DNA of 64,000 nucleotides, from the NCBI GenBank assembly GCA_023457255.1, contig JAEWMB010000015.1:1-64000 (forward strand), read 5' to 3'. The notes beneath the pieces were generated by a model. The model saw only the letters and a list, made by a program, of their open reading frames with translations. It had not been told where the DNA came from and ran no database searches. Both the position numbers and the translations under genes were made by a program. Shown here one piece after another: positions 52,106 through 61,379 of the stretch. Origin of the DNA: Bacillota bacterium (GTDB lineage Bacteria; Bacillota; Clostridia; Lachnospirales; Lachnospiraceae). The first letter of the stretch is position 1; each line of letters starts with the position of its first letter.

Positions 52106-53986
52106 ATGTTTGATATAGAAGAAGAGTTAAAAAAACTTCCTGCAAAACCAGGTGTCTACATAATGCATAATAAAAAAGATGAGATTATCTATGTAGGCAA
52201 GGCAATCAGCCTTAAAAATCGTGTGCGCCAGTATTTTCAAAGCAGTAGAAACCTATCAACAAAGATACAGCAGATGGTCAGTCATATCGACCATTTTGAA
52301 TATATCATTGTAGATTCCGAGATGGAAGCGCTGGTACTTGAGTGCAATCTAATTAAAGAGCATCGTCCAAGGTATAATACGATGCTAAAAGATGATAAAA
52401 GCTATCCGTATATCAAAGTAACCGTGAATGAGGCTTATCCAAGAGTGCTGTTTGCGAGGCAGCAGAAAAAAGATAAGGCGAAATATTTTGGTCCGTACAC
52501 AAGTTTGGGTGCAGTGAAAGATATTTTAGATTTGCTTCGCCGCCTTTATTTTATTCGTACCTGTAACCGTAATCTGCCCAAGGACATAGGTGCAGAACGT
52601 CCTTGTCTTTATTATCATATTAAGCAATGTAAGGCACCATGCCAAGGGTATATATCGGAAACAGAGTATCGTAAGTCGATTAATGAAGTGATTGAGTTTT
52701 TGAATGGAAACTATACATTGGTTACGAAGGATTTGCAAGCTAAGATGAAAGCAGCCTCCGAAAACTTGGAGTTTGAGGAAGCAGCAGGGTATCGGGATTT
52801 GTTGCTTAGTGTTGAAAAATTAAGCCAGAAACAAAAAGCTTCCGATGTGGACGGCGTTGATCGGGATATCATTGCATTTGCCAGCACCGGCGATGAAGCG
52901 GTAGCTCAGGTGTTTTTTATTCGGGATGGCAAGATGCTTGGACGGGAGCATTATCATATTACGGGAGTCGCAAATGAGAGCAGGTCGAGCATTATGACGA
53001 ACTTTGTGAAGCAGTTTTATGCGGGAACTCCATACATCCCTAGAGAGCTATTGCTGTCAGAGCCTTTGGAGGAAGAGGAACTAATTAGTGAATGGTTAAG
53101 TACAAAGCGTGGACAAAAGGTACGGATTCATGTTCCGAAAAAGGGAGACAAAGAACGTCTTGTTGAGCTTGCTGAAAAAAATGCTTCCCTTGTATTACAG
53201 CAAGATTCTGATAAGCTGCAGCGTGAGGAAGCAAAGACCGTCGGTGCTGTGAATACTATTGCGGAAATGCTTTCTCTTCCGGGGATATTTCGAATGGAGT
53301 CCTTTGATATCTCTAATACCAATGGATTTGAATCCGTTGGTTCCATGGTTGTATATGAGAATGGTAAACCAAAGCGAAATGATTATCGTAAATTTAAGAT
53401 TAAATCGGTACAGGGGCCGGATGATTATGCTTCAATGCGTGAGGTATTGACCAGAAGGTTTTCTCATGGGCAAAAGGAAGCAGAGGAACTTGCTAAGAAG
53501 AATATTGATATCAGTCATGGAAGTTTTACGAGATATCCGGATTTGATATTAATGGATGGCGGCAGGGGTCAGGTAAATATTGCCTTGGAAGTCTTAGCGG
53601 AACTAAAACTGATGATTCCTGTGTGCGGTATGGTGAAGGATGATAACCATAGGACAAGGGGACTGTATTATAATAATGTGGAAATCCCAATTGATACCCA
53701 CAGTGAAGCCTTTCGATTGATAACGAGAATTCAAGATGAAACCCATCGTTTTGCAATAGAGTATCATCGCTCCTTGCGTTCGAAAGCGCAAGTGCGCTCT
53801 ATTCTCGACGATATTGATGGTGTCGGACAGACAAGAAGGCGAGCACTCATGAAGCATTTCGTTTCTATTGATGCAATCAAAGCAGCAAGCATGGAGGAAT
53901 TAATGAAGGTACCATCTATGAATAAGCTTTCTGCAGCAAAGGTATATGAGTTCTTTCATGCTCCAACCGAAAGTAGTAATGCCTAA
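52106..53986 (+). CDS. uvrC: Excinuclease ABC subunit C
   Basis: 626 residues. The nuclease subunit of nucleotide-excision repair, which cuts on both sides of a lesion with UvrB. The N-terminal GIY-YIG domain reads PGVYIMHNKKDEIIYVGKA. The UvrB-binding UVR motif (about residues 200-235) contains NLEFEEAAGYRDLL. The RNase-H-like endonuclease half includes SFDISNTNGFESVGSMVVYE and DLILMDGGRGQV. Two helix-hairpin-helix units close the protein (LDDIDGVGQTRRRALMKHF). I start at ATG 52106 rather than 52088, as the family N terminus begins there and GAGGA lies upstream. Confidence 0.95.
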   Translation: MFDIEEELKKLPAKPGVYIMHNKKDEIIYVGKAISLKNRVRQYFQSSRNLSTKIQQMVSHIDHFEYIIVDSEMEALVLECNLIKEHRPRYNTMLKDDKSYPYIKVTVNEAYPRVLFARQQKKDKAKYFGPYTSLGAVKDILDLLRRLYFIRTCNRNLPKDIGAERPCLYYHIKQCKAPCQGYISETEYRKSINEVIEFLNGNYTLVTKDLQAKMKAASENLEFEEAAGYRDLLLSVEKLSQKQKASDVDGVDRDIIAFASTGDEAVAQVFFIRDGKMLGREHYHITGVANESRSSIMTNFVKQFYAGTPYIPRELLLSEPLEEEELISEWLSTKRGQKVRIHVPKKGDKERLVELAEKNASLVLQQDSDKLQREEAKTVGAVNTIAEMLSLPGIFRMESFDISNTNGFESVGSMVVYENGKPKRNDYRKFKIKSVQGPDDYASMREVLTRRFSHGQKEAEELAKKNIDISHGSFTRYPDLILMDGGRGQVNIALEVLAELKLMIPVCGMVKDDNHRTRGLYYNNVEIPIDTHSEAFRLITRIQDETHRFAIEYHRSLRSKAQVRSILDDIDGVGQTRRRALMKHFVSIDAIKAASMEELMKVPSMNKLSAAKVYEFFHAPTESSNA

Positions 53987-54240
53987 GATAGATTTTGCGA
54001 GCGTGCTTTATAAGATAGGGAATGGCATTAGCTCTGAAACCGGAAGATTTAATTACCGGGCATATTAATTAAAACCCAGTGCTGCAGCATACAAACTTCA
54101 TTTTCATTTGTGCGAAATCTCATTTGGGAGTGGTTGCTAATAGGGGGTGAATATGATAGAATGTGGGGAGAATGAGCTTTATTGTTAAAAATTCGATTGT
54201 GATTTATTGCAGATATAGAAAATACGCAAAGGAGATTGCC

Positions 54241-55170
54241 ATGTATACTGTTGAATTAGGAAAATTAGTGGAAAAGATGAATCTGGAAAACTGCACTCCT
54301 GAAATTGATATCAGCAGCATTCAAATAACACAGCCTGATGTGAATCGTCCTGCGTTACAGCTGACTGGTTTTTTTGATTATTATGATTCTGATCGTGTAC
54401 AGATTATTGGAAATGTAGAACATGCCTATATGCAAAAGATGGAGAAAGATCATGGTCTGGGTATCATGAAAAAGCTAATGAGCTTTAAGATGCCTTGTAT
54501 CGTATTCTGCCGGGGTATTGAAGTTTCTGATGACTTTAAGGAAGTTGCGGTAGAGGAAGGTGTACCTATCTTCCGTACGGAGAAGACCACTTCTTCCTTT
54601 ATGGGAGAAGTAATTCGCTGGTTAAAGGTGGAGCTGGCACCAAGAATATCCATTCATGGAGTATTGGTGGATGTCTATGGTGAGGGTATTCTAATCATGG
54701 GGGAAAGTGGAATCGGAAAAAGTGAAGCTGCTCTCGAACTGATTAAGCGTGGACATCGTCTGGTTACAGACGACTTAGTGGAGATTAAGAAAGTTAGTGA
54801 TGATACCTTGATCGGAACAGCACCAGATATTACCCGCCATTTTATTGAGTTACGAGGAATTGGTATCATTGACGTAAAGACGTTATTTGGTGTTGAGAGT
54901 GTTAAGAATACACAATCAATTGATTTAGTAATTAAACTGGAAGAGTGGAACAGGGACAAAGAATATGACCGTCTTGGTCTTGAGGAACAGTACATTGAGT
55001 TCCTTGGGAACAAGGTAGTATGCCATAATATACCAATCCGTCCGGGACGTAATCTGGCTGTTATCTGTGAATCTGCGGCTGTAAATTACCGTCAGAAAAA
55101 GATGGGCTATAATGCAGCTCAGGAATTATATAATCGCGTTACAAACAATTTAATGAAAAAAAGCAAATAA
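54241..55170 (+). CDS. hprK: HPr kinase/phosphorylase
   Basis: 309 residues. It phosphorylates Ser46 of HPr or Crh when energy is plentiful and reverses this when it is low, driving carbon catabolite control. The kinase P-loop GESGIGKS sits at 154-161, the same numbering as the Bacillus enzyme. The signature ELRGIGIIDVKTLFG lies at about 204-218. The N-terminal domain is the usual alpha/beta fold. AAAGGAGA precedes ATG 54241; ATG 54163 upstream is not supported. A Crh-like target lies at 59313 in the same cluster. Confidence 0.95.
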   Translation: MYTVELGKLVEKMNLENCTPEIDISSIQITQPDVNRPALQLTGFFDYYDSDRVQIIGNVEHAYMQKMEKDHGLGIMKKLMSFKMPCIVFCRGIEVSDDFKEVAVEEGVPIFRTEKTTSSFMGEVIRWLKVELAPRISIHGVLVDVYGEGILIMGESGIGKSEAALELIKRGHRLVTDDLVEIKKVSDDTLIGTAPDITRHFIELRGIGIIDVKTLFGVESVKNTQSIDLVIKLEEWNRDKEYDRLGLEEQYIEFLGNKVVCHNIPIRPGRNLAVICESAAVNYRQKKMGYNAAQELYNRVTNNLMKKSK

Positions 55171-55307
55171 AAAGATATATTGGGAAGTAAGCAAAGCTAT
55201 GGAGTGAATGGTCTTTTATAATAAGCATTCATCCCAAGAAAACAGTTCAAGGTTTAAAACAGCGAAGTACGATATTCATTATATTTAATACCAGGGGGAT
55301 TGGTTAC

Positions 55308-56246
55308 ATGAATAAGTTTTGCTTTGGAATTGATATAGGCGGCACAACCACTAAATGTGGATTATTTACAGAGAATGGTGAGCTAAAAGAAAAATGGGAG
55401 ATTCCTTCCAGGACAGAACATGGCGGAATTCAGGTACCGCAGGATGTGGCAGATACGGTTGAAGCCAAGCTAAGAGAATTGTCCATTGAGAAAAAGGATG
55501 TGCTGGGAGTTGGAATCGGTGTCCCTGGCCCTATAACCGAAGATGGAACAGTCCTAAAATGCGCTAATCTAGGCTGGGATATTTTTAATGTGAATGAAAA
55601 GATGAGTGCACTTACCGGACTAAAGGTAGCGAGTGCAAATGATGCCAATGTTGCCGCTCTTGGTGAAATGTGGATGGGCGGCGGTAAGGGTTACAAAAAT
55701 GTTGTTATGGTGACTCTTGGTACCGGCGTAGGCGGAGGTGTGATTTTAAACGGTAAGATTGTTGAAGGAAGCAATGGCGGAGGCGGAGAAATCGGTCATA
55801 TGACAGTGAATCTTCATGAAAATGAAGTCTGTGGCTGCGGCAGGCATGGTCATTTGGAACAATACGCATCTGCAACAGGAATCGTACGCCTTGCTAAGAA
55901 GCGGTTATCAGATACGAATGCTGCAACTTCACTTTTTGAGCTTACCGAGGTAACGGCAAAAGATATTTTTGACCACGCCAAATTAGGAGATGCAGTAGCA
56001 TTGGAGCTTGTCGAAGAACTAGGCAGTTATCTTGGACTGGCATTATCTCATGTTGCTGCGGTGGTTGATCCGCAGGTATTTGTAATTGGCGGTGGTGTAT
56101 CAAGAGCCGGTTCTATGTTAATTGAGGTAATTTCGAAATATTATAATCAGAATATATTATTTGCACTATCCAATAAAGAATTTCGTCTTGCAGAGCTTGG
56201 AAATGATGCAGGAATTTACGGCTGTGCAAAATTAGTGATTGGATAA
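55308..56246 (+). CDS. glk: ROK-family glucokinase
   Basis: 312 residues. Phosphorylates glucose with ATP. GIDIGGTTTK at the N terminus, ANDANVAALGE (Asp112) and TLGTGVGGG mark the ROK kinase fold. The zinc site reads GEIGHM (His163 or 164) and CGCGRHGH, so the third cysteine of the usual CxCGxxGC is His182; this should still bind zinc. AGGGGGATTGG precedes ATG 55308. It lies between hprK and murB, a common clostridial order, which supports a central metabolic role. It is about 40-45% like the paralogue at 615 by eye. Confidence 0.9.
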   Translation: MNKFCFGIDIGGTTTKCGLFTENGELKEKWEIPSRTEHGGIQVPQDVADTVEAKLRELSIEKKDVLGVGIGVPGPITEDGTVLKCANLGWDIFNVNEKMSALTGLKVASANDANVAALGEMWMGGGKGYKNVVMVTLGTGVGGGVILNGKIVEGSNGGGGEIGHMTVNLHENEVCGCGRHGHLEQYASATGIVRLAKKRLSDTNAATSLFELTEVTAKDIFDHAKLGDAVALELVEELGSYLGLALSHVAAVVDPQVFVIGGGVSRAGSMLIEVISKYYNQNILFALSNKEFRLAELGNDAGIYGCAKLVIG

Positions 56247-56405
56247 TTGCCATTAGAGAGAATGTATTTCTATAATTCCTTTTAATGTTAGCTCTTTTTT
56301 CTAATTAATATTGAATTACAAAAGAAATCTCTAGGCATATTATGTAGTAATAAGTTAGAAGGAAAGGTTTGTTCGTCATTGTGCAAGGCAAACCGGAGGG
56401 AATAC

Positions 56406-57347
56406 ATGGATACAGAGATTTTGCAAGAATTAAAAAATATAGTTACACCGGAACGAGTGGTATGCAAAGAACCTTTAAGCAAACACACGACATTTAAAAT
56501 TGGGGGTCCCGCAGACTATTTTGTCGTAACAAAAACAACCGAAGAGACTGCTGCAGTGATCCATTGCTGTAATCAGCATGACTTACCCATACTTATGATT
56601 GGTAAAGGAAGTAATCTTCTAATATCAGATTCAGGCATCCGTGGTGTTGTGCTAAAACAGGAGGATAACCCGGAGGAATTTTATGTGTCCTGCAGTGAAG
56701 AAGGTTATTTGGTTACCGGAGGGGCAGGGATGAATCTTACTGTATTTGCGATGAAGATAGCAAAGGAAAGTTTGACCGGTTTTGAGTTTGCAGCCGGTAT
56801 CCCGGGCAGTTTAGGTGGAGCTGTATATATGAATGCAGGAGCTTATGGAGGGGAAATCAAGGACTGTATTAAAAGTGCACGTGTTTTAACGAAAGAGGGA
56901 GAAATTTTATCTCTTAACAGGGAAGAATTGGAGCTTTCTTACCGAAGCAGTATTATACAAAAAAAAGGGTATTATGTTATTGATGCTACTTTTTTATTAC
57001 AAAAGGGGAATCGGGAAACTATCCTTAGCAGGATAGAGGAGCTTAATCTGGCGAGAAAAGAGAAGCAGCCTTTGGACTATCCAAGTGCCGGCAGTACATT
57101 CAAACGTCCGGAAGGATATTTTGCGGGAAAGCTAATCATGGATGCAGGACTTCGTGGATACCAGGTCGGAGGAGCTATGGTATCGGAAAAACATTGTGGC
57201 TTTGTGATAAACACCGGAAATGCGACTGCGAAAGATGTATTGCAGCTTATTGCCGATGTCAGGTGCATTGTTAAAGAAAAATTTGGTGTAACTTTAGAAC
57301 CAGAGGTACGTTTGATTGGTGAGGAAGCTAAAATAAATTTTCATTAA
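56406..57347 (+). CDS. murB: UDP-N-acetylenolpyruvoylglucosamine reductase
   Basis: 313 residues. Reduces the enolpyruvyl group to lactate, forming UDP-MurNAc, with FAD and NADPH. FAD-binding parts are TTFKIGGPADYFVV, GKGSNLLISDSGIRG, and GFEFAAGIPGSLGGAVYMNA. The catalytic serine is in YPSAGSTFKRP and the glutamate in LEPEVRLIG. It is type II, lacking the extra Tyr loop. GGAGGGAAT precedes ATG 56406; the upstream GTG 56379 is less likely. Cytoplasmic peptidoglycan precursor step. Confidence 0.95.
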   Translation: MDTEILQELKNIVTPERVVCKEPLSKHTTFKIGGPADYFVVTKTTEETAAVIHCCNQHDLPILMIGKGSNLLISDSGIRGVVLKQEDNPEEFYVSCSEEGYLVTGGAGMNLTVFAMKIAKESLTGFEFAAGIPGSLGGAVYMNAGAYGGEIKDCIKSARVLTKEGEILSLNREELELSYRSSIIQKKGYYVIDATFLLQKGNRETILSRIEELNLARKEKQPLDYPSAGSTFKRPEGYFAGKLIMDAGLRGYQVGGAMVSEKHCGFVINTGNATAKDVLQLIADVRCIVKEKFGVTLEPEVRLIGEEAKINFH

Positions 57348-57490
57348 AAAAGACCTCCTGAAAAATCTTTTTATAAAGAAATATCATCAGGAATAGCATC
57401 AGGAAAGTTAAGATAAGGGAACAGGTAAGAATGGGAGAGATGCTCTTAAACTTAGGGTATCGAGGGATATCGGAGGATGTGGATGAACAT

Positions 57491-58348
57491 ATGAGATTTG
57501 TTATAGTCACAGGCATGTCAGGAGCTGGGAAAAGCTCGGTACTGAAGATGTTAGAAGACAGCAGTTATTTTTGCGTAGATAACTTACCAATCCCATTTAT
57601 CATGAAATTTGCGAGACTTGCGGTGAAGGAAAGTGCGAATATTACTAAAGTGGCGCTAGGAATCGATATACGCAGCGGTCAGGCATTAGAGGAACTTGGT
57701 AAAGTACTGGAGGATGTAAAATCAGCCGGTTATCAGTACGAAATTTTATTTCTTGAAGCCAGTACTGAAATCTTAGTAAAGCGCTACAAGGAAACGCGCA
57801 GAATGCATCCCTTGTCGGGAACCGGACGTGTGGATAAAGGCATTGAATTAGAACGTAAAAAGTTAAGATTTTTAAAAGAACGGGCAGATTATATTATTGA
57901 TACAAGCAGATTGCTTGTACGAGAATTAAAAACAGAGATAGATAATATATTTGTACAGGATGGTACCTATCGGAATTTCTTTATTACTGTGTTATCCTTC
58001 GGATTTAAATATGGATTGCCAAATGATGCGGATTTAGTCTTTGACGTGCGTTTCTTGGAAAATCCTTATTATATTTCTAAGTTAAAGCCAAAGACCGGAA
58101 ATGAACCGGAGGTTCGAGAATTTGTACTTTCTTTAAAACAAACCGAAGAATTCTTAACAAAACTTATGGATATGCTATTATTCCTGATTCCAAATTATAT
58201 TGCAGAGGGGAAAAACCAATTGGTAATTGGCATTGGCTGTACCGGGGGAAGGCATCGTTCGGTGGCATTGACGAATGAGATTGCAAGGCGATTATCTGTT
58301 ACAGAATACGGTGTGAAGGCAGAGCATAGGGACATTGAGAAGGGGTAG
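57491..58348 (+). CDS. rapZ: RapZ-family nucleotide-binding protein (YvcJ)
   Basis: 285 residues. Walker A is VTGMSGAGKSS near residue 8, then VDNLPIPF, and the C-terminal GCTGGRHRSV, all typical of RapZ/YvcJ. In E. coli RapZ guides GlmZ small RNA to RNase E; in Firmicutes its role is less clear, linked to competence and nucleotide-sugar sensing. I start at ATG 57491, the standard N terminus, though GGAGG is 14 bases upstream; ATG 57431 gives 20 more residues. It lies directly before whiA, a conserved pair. Confidence 0.92.
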   Translation: MRFVIVTGMSGAGKSSVLKMLEDSSYFCVDNLPIPFIMKFARLAVKESANITKVALGIDIRSGQALEELGKVLEDVKSAGYQYEILFLEASTEILVKRYKETRRMHPLSGTGRVDKGIELERKKLRFLKERADYIIDTSRLLVRELKTEIDNIFVQDGTYRNFFITVLSFGFKYGLPNDADLVFDVRFLENPYYISKLKPKTGNEPEVREFVLSLKQTEEFLTKLMDMLLFLIPNYIAEGKNQLVIGIGCTGGRHRSVALTNEIARRLSVTEYGVKAEHRDIEKG

Positions 58349-58354
58349 AGGATT

Positions 58355-59296
58355 TTGTCATTTTCAAAAGAAGTTAAGGAAGAAATTGCAAAGCAGATAA
58401 GCAATGCGAGGCATTGTAGACTTGCAGAGATTGCAGCGCTTGTTAGTGCATGCGGTCATGTCAATCAAAAGGATAGAAGAATAAAAAACATCGTTTTGCA
58501 GACAGAAAATATCATAGTTGCAAGAAAATACTTTACATTATTGAAAAAAACATTTAATATTAATACTGAAATTTTAATTAGAAAAAATAAGGCTGGAAAA
58601 AGCAGTTTGCTTTTCTTGCTCGTCGTAAAGCAACCAAAGCAAGTATCACTTTTATATCAGGCAGCGAAACTATCCCTGCACCAAGAATTAGGTGATAAGG
58701 CACTTGTAGTAGATTCTATTGTGGTACGAAATACTTGCTGTAAACGAGCTTTTGTACGAGGATTATTTTTGGCAGCAGGTTCCATGAGTGATCCGGAGAA
58801 AACGTATCATTATGAGGTTGTATTTCCGGACTTAGAGCGTGCCGGTCAATTGCAAGAGATTATCAATTCCTTTCTCATAGAGGCAAAAATTGTACTTCGA
58901 AAGAAATATTACGTTGTCTATGTGAAAGAGGGTTCACAAATCGTTGATCTGCTAAATATTATGGAGGCTCATACCAGCCTGATGGATTTTGAGAATGTGA
59001 GAATCCTTAAGGAGATGAGAAACTCGATTAATCGGCAAGTGAACTGTGAAGCCGCTAACATTAACAAAACAGTAACAGCAGCGACAAAACAAATTGATGA
59101 TATCCTATTTATAAGAGACACCATGGGATTTGACAACTTAACCGAAGGGTTAGCAGAGATTGCGGAGCTAAGAATTTCTTATCCTGAAAGCTCATTGAAG
59201 GAATTGGGGGCAATGTTGAATCCGCCGATTGGTAAATCAGGCGTGAATCACCGATTAAAAAAACTGTGTTGTATTGCGGATGGTCTTAGGCAATAA
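58355..59296 (+). CDS. whiA: WhiA family DNA-binding protein
   Basis: 313 residues. The N-terminal and middle parts have the degenerate homing-endonuclease fold (CCKRAFVRGLFLAAGSMSDP). The C-terminal helix-turn-helix contains SLKELGAMLNPPIGKSGVNH. WhiA acts in cell division and sporulation-linked control. TTG 58355 with GGGGTAGAGGA upstream is the start. It begins 6 bases after the rapZ stop and ends 16 bases before the crh-like gene, so these three are one operon. Confidence 0.92.
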   Translation: MSFSKEVKEEIAKQISNARHCRLAEIAALVSACGHVNQKDRRIKNIVLQTENIIVARKYFTLLKKTFNINTEILIRKNKAGKSSLLFLLVVKQPKQVSLLYQAAKLSLHQELGDKALVVDSIVVRNTCCKRAFVRGLFLAAGSMSDPEKTYHYEVVFPDLERAGQLQEIINSFLIEAKIVLRKKYYVVYVKEGSQIVDLLNIMEAHTSLMDFENVRILKEMRNSINRQVNCEAANINKTVTAATKQIDDILFIRDTMGFDNLTEGLAEIAELRISYPESSLKELGAMLNPPIGKSGVNHRLKKLCCIADGLRQ

Positions 59297-59312
59297 AAGG
59301 AGGAAACAAGCG

Positions 59313-59570
59313 ATGATTTCTAAGAAAATTGTTATCAAAATACCAACAGGATTAGAGGCTAGACCGGTAGCGCTATTAGTTCAGGTAGCCAGCCAGTATG
59401 AAAGCAACGTCTATGTAGAGTGTGAAGACAAAAAAGTAAATGCGAAAAGTATTATGGGTATGATGAGTCTCGGGCTTCCGGCCGGAGAGGAAATCAATGT
59501 AATCGTGGATGGGTCCGATGAGGAAATAGCGATGGAAAACATTGAAAAGTATCTTTGTGGAGATAAATAG
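59313..59570 (+). CDS. crh: Crh-like HPr paralogue (no His15)
   Basis: 85 residues, the same length as Bacillus Crh. HPr normally carries His15 for phosphotransfer in the PTS. Here position 15 is Glu (KIPTGLEARPVALLV), so no phosphoryl relay from enzyme I is possible. Ser46, the HprK target, is kept at exactly position 46 (VNAKSIMGMMSLGL). The protein should serve regulation only, as a CcpA co-repressor when Ser-phosphorylated. AAAGGAGG lies 10 bases before ATG 59313. It follows whiA, with hprK 4 kb upstream. Confidence 0.9.
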   Translation: MISKKIVIKIPTGLEARPVALLVQVASQYESNVYVECEDKKVNAKSIMGMMSLGLPAGEEINVIVDGSDEEIAMENIEKYLCGDK

Positions 59571-59579
59571 ATTTAGTGT

Positions 59580-59626
59580 AAGAGCTTTTGCAAACAGCGA
59601 GATATCTGGAGCAGAAGCTCTTTTCT
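59580..59626 (+). terminator. Terminator of the rapZ-whiA-crh operon
   Basis: AAGAGCTTTTGC (59580-59591) pairs with GCAGAAGCTCTT (59611-59622, one mismatch) and TTCTTATTTT follows. Confidence 0.85.
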
Positions 59627-59650
59627 TATTTTATCCGATAAATATAAGCA

Positions 59651-59680
59651 TTGAGAAAACAGGCGTTCTAGTGTTATAAT
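59651..59680 (+). promoter_or_regulatory. Sigma-A type promoter of the deacetylase-like gene
   Basis: TTGAGA (59651-59656), 18 bases, TATAAT (59675-59680). The leader to 59906 is about 220 bases. It holds a 21-codon frame at 59727 with a good ribosome-binding site. Confidence 0.65.
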
Positions 59681-59726
59681 GAAGATATCATGAAGCTTCT
59701 TTAGCTTTTCAAGTGGGAGGACTCGA

Positions 59727-59792
59727 GTGAAAAATGTATCTTTTATAAAGAGATACAATCCTATTCGGATAAGCCAGACTTTTCTGAGATGA
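59727..59792 (+). CDS. Possible 21-residue leader peptide
   Basis: GTG 59727 is preceded by GGGAGG 6 bases upstream and opens a frame of 21 codons: MKNVSFIKRYNPIRISQTFL, then Arg and stop TGA at 59790-59792. It lies in the leader of the gene at 59906. The site is good, but so short a frame can occur by chance. Confidence 0.3.
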   Translation: MKNVSFIKRYNPIRISQTFLR

Positions 59793-59905
59793 GGGGTGCT
59801 AACATGTAACTTCTATTAGAAATTTAAAAATAGACAGGCTTCTTATGAGATGGGTAACATAATAACACCGTTTTATTAACTATACGATAGGAACGGAGGG
59901 CATGG

Positions 59906-61288
59906 ATGGATAATCAGAAAAAAGCCAAAAGAAGTAAAATAACACTTCATAAGATTACAAAGATATTGATCGCAGAAGGACTCCTCCTTTCGGTACTCTT
60001 AATTGGTTTTGCTATGAAAAAGCTGTCGGAGCATAAAGAGGACCCGCCAGATAAAACAAAACCAGAGATTCAGATAGGAAATAATATTCCTCCAACTGTC
60101 GATCCGATAAAGGAATTAGAAAAAGAGCAGGAAGCAGAGCTTCAAAAGAGATTAAAGGAAGCCAATCGTTTGGCAGCAGGCTATGATTATGACAAAGCCA
60201 TCCATATGCTAAAATCGGAAGAAGGTTATGAAAATATGGAATCCTTTGGGAAGGCAATAAAAAGATTTGAAGAAGAAAAAGAGGCTCTCGTTCCTTTTGG
60301 TGCTTATAAATCTTCTGCCGAGGTCAGTCATCTGTTTTTTCACTCTTTAATTTATGATACCGGCAAAGCATTTGACGGTGAATATGACTCGAAGGGTTAT
60401 AACTATTATATGGTAACCGTGAAAGAATTTAAGGAGATGCTGAAACAGTTATATGAAAATGACTATGTTTTAGTAAGTATCCACGATTTGGTGATTAAAG
60501 TCACAAAAGAAGATGGAACAATGGCATATCAGGATGGAGACATTTTATTGCCTCCCAACAAAAAGCCGTTTGTATTATCGCAGGACGATGTGAATTATTA
60601 TGACTATATGGACGGAGATGGATTTGCCAGCCGTATGGTAATTGATGAAAATGGTAATCCCTCCGCTTTAATGATAAACGACGATGGAACTGCCTCAATC
60701 GGAGATTATGACATGGTGCCGATTGTTGAGCGTTTTATCGCAGAGCATCCTGATTTTTCTTATCGCGGAGCCAGAGGCATCATTGCACTGACTGGCTATG
60801 AAGGAGCACTTGGTTATCGTACAGACCCCGCCTCTAAGAATTCCAAAACATATGAACAGGACAGGGAAACAGTAAAACAGGTAGCAAAAGTAATGAAGGA
60901 GCATGGATGGGAGTTTGCAAGCCATAGTAACGGACATCGTGATATGGGAGCCTGCACCGAGGAGTTTTTAAAAAAGGATACAAATAATTGGTTGAAATAC
61001 GTAGGCTCCTTGGTTGGTGAAACAGATCTTTATATCTTTCCTTATGGCATCGATATTCAAAGCGGTGCAGGTGCCTATAACAATGCAAAGTTTCAATACC
61101 TGGACAGTGTTGGATTTCATTATTATTTTGGAGTATTTAAGGAGCCTTGGATACAGGTAAAAGATAATTATGTTCGTATGAGCCGCCGTGCTATCGATGG
61201 TCAGGCGATGCTTCAGTATCCTGCACGACTGACAGACTTATTTGATCTAGGTACGATGCTAGATGCTTCGAGACCTGCATTAGAATAA
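59906..61288 (+). CDS. Membrane-anchored polysaccharide-deacetylase-like protein
   Basis: 460 residues. A basic start and one membrane segment (ILIAEGLLLSVLLIGFAMKK, about residues 22-41) anchor it, with the rest outside. A charged helical stretch (about 65-130) follows. Then a NodB-like fold: PFVLSQDDVNYYDYM for the metal/catalytic Asp pair and ASHSNGHRDM for the H-S-x-x-H metal motif, and IFPYGIDI. It may deacetylate peptidoglycan or another polymer. The first motif SQDDVN differs from the usual TFDDG, so catalytic activity is likely but unproven. GGAGGGCATGG precedes ATG 59906. It stands between the crh operon and dnaE. Confidence 0.72.
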   Translation: MDNQKKAKRSKITLHKITKILIAEGLLLSVLLIGFAMKKLSEHKEDPPDKTKPEIQIGNNIPPTVDPIKELEKEQEAELQKRLKEANRLAAGYDYDKAIHMLKSEEGYENMESFGKAIKRFEEEKEALVPFGAYKSSAEVSHLFFHSLIYDTGKAFDGEYDSKGYNYYMVTVKEFKEMLKQLYENDYVLVSIHDLVIKVTKEDGTMAYQDGDILLPPNKKPFVLSQDDVNYYDYMDGDGFASRMVIDENGNPSALMINDDGTASIGDYDMVPIVERFIAEHPDFSYRGARGIIALTGYEGALGYRTDPASKNSKTYEQDRETVKQVAKVMKEHGWEFASHSNGHRDMGACTEEFLKKDTNNWLKYVGSLVGETDLYIFPYGIDIQSGAGAYNNAKFQYLDSVGFHYYFGVFKEPWIQVKDNYVRMSRRAIDGQAMLQYPARLTDLFDLGTMLDASRPALE

Positions 61289-61328
61289 AATGAAAAAATT
61301 TTAAAGGTTTGTTATAAGATTTGTGTTC

Positions 61329-61376
61329 GCGCTGCAGCAATCTTGAAGAGGATATTGGCAGCGCAGAAATGAGGAG
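61329..61376 (+). repeat. Hairpin + AGAAATGAGGAG start-proximal element (dnaE)
   Basis: GCGCTGC (61329-61335) pairs perfectly with GCAGCGC (61358-61364) and AGAAATGAGGAG follows, three bases before ATG 61380. The motif ATG opens a four-codon frame whose TGA overlaps the dnaE start. Confidence 0.5.
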
Positions 61377-61379
61377 ATT

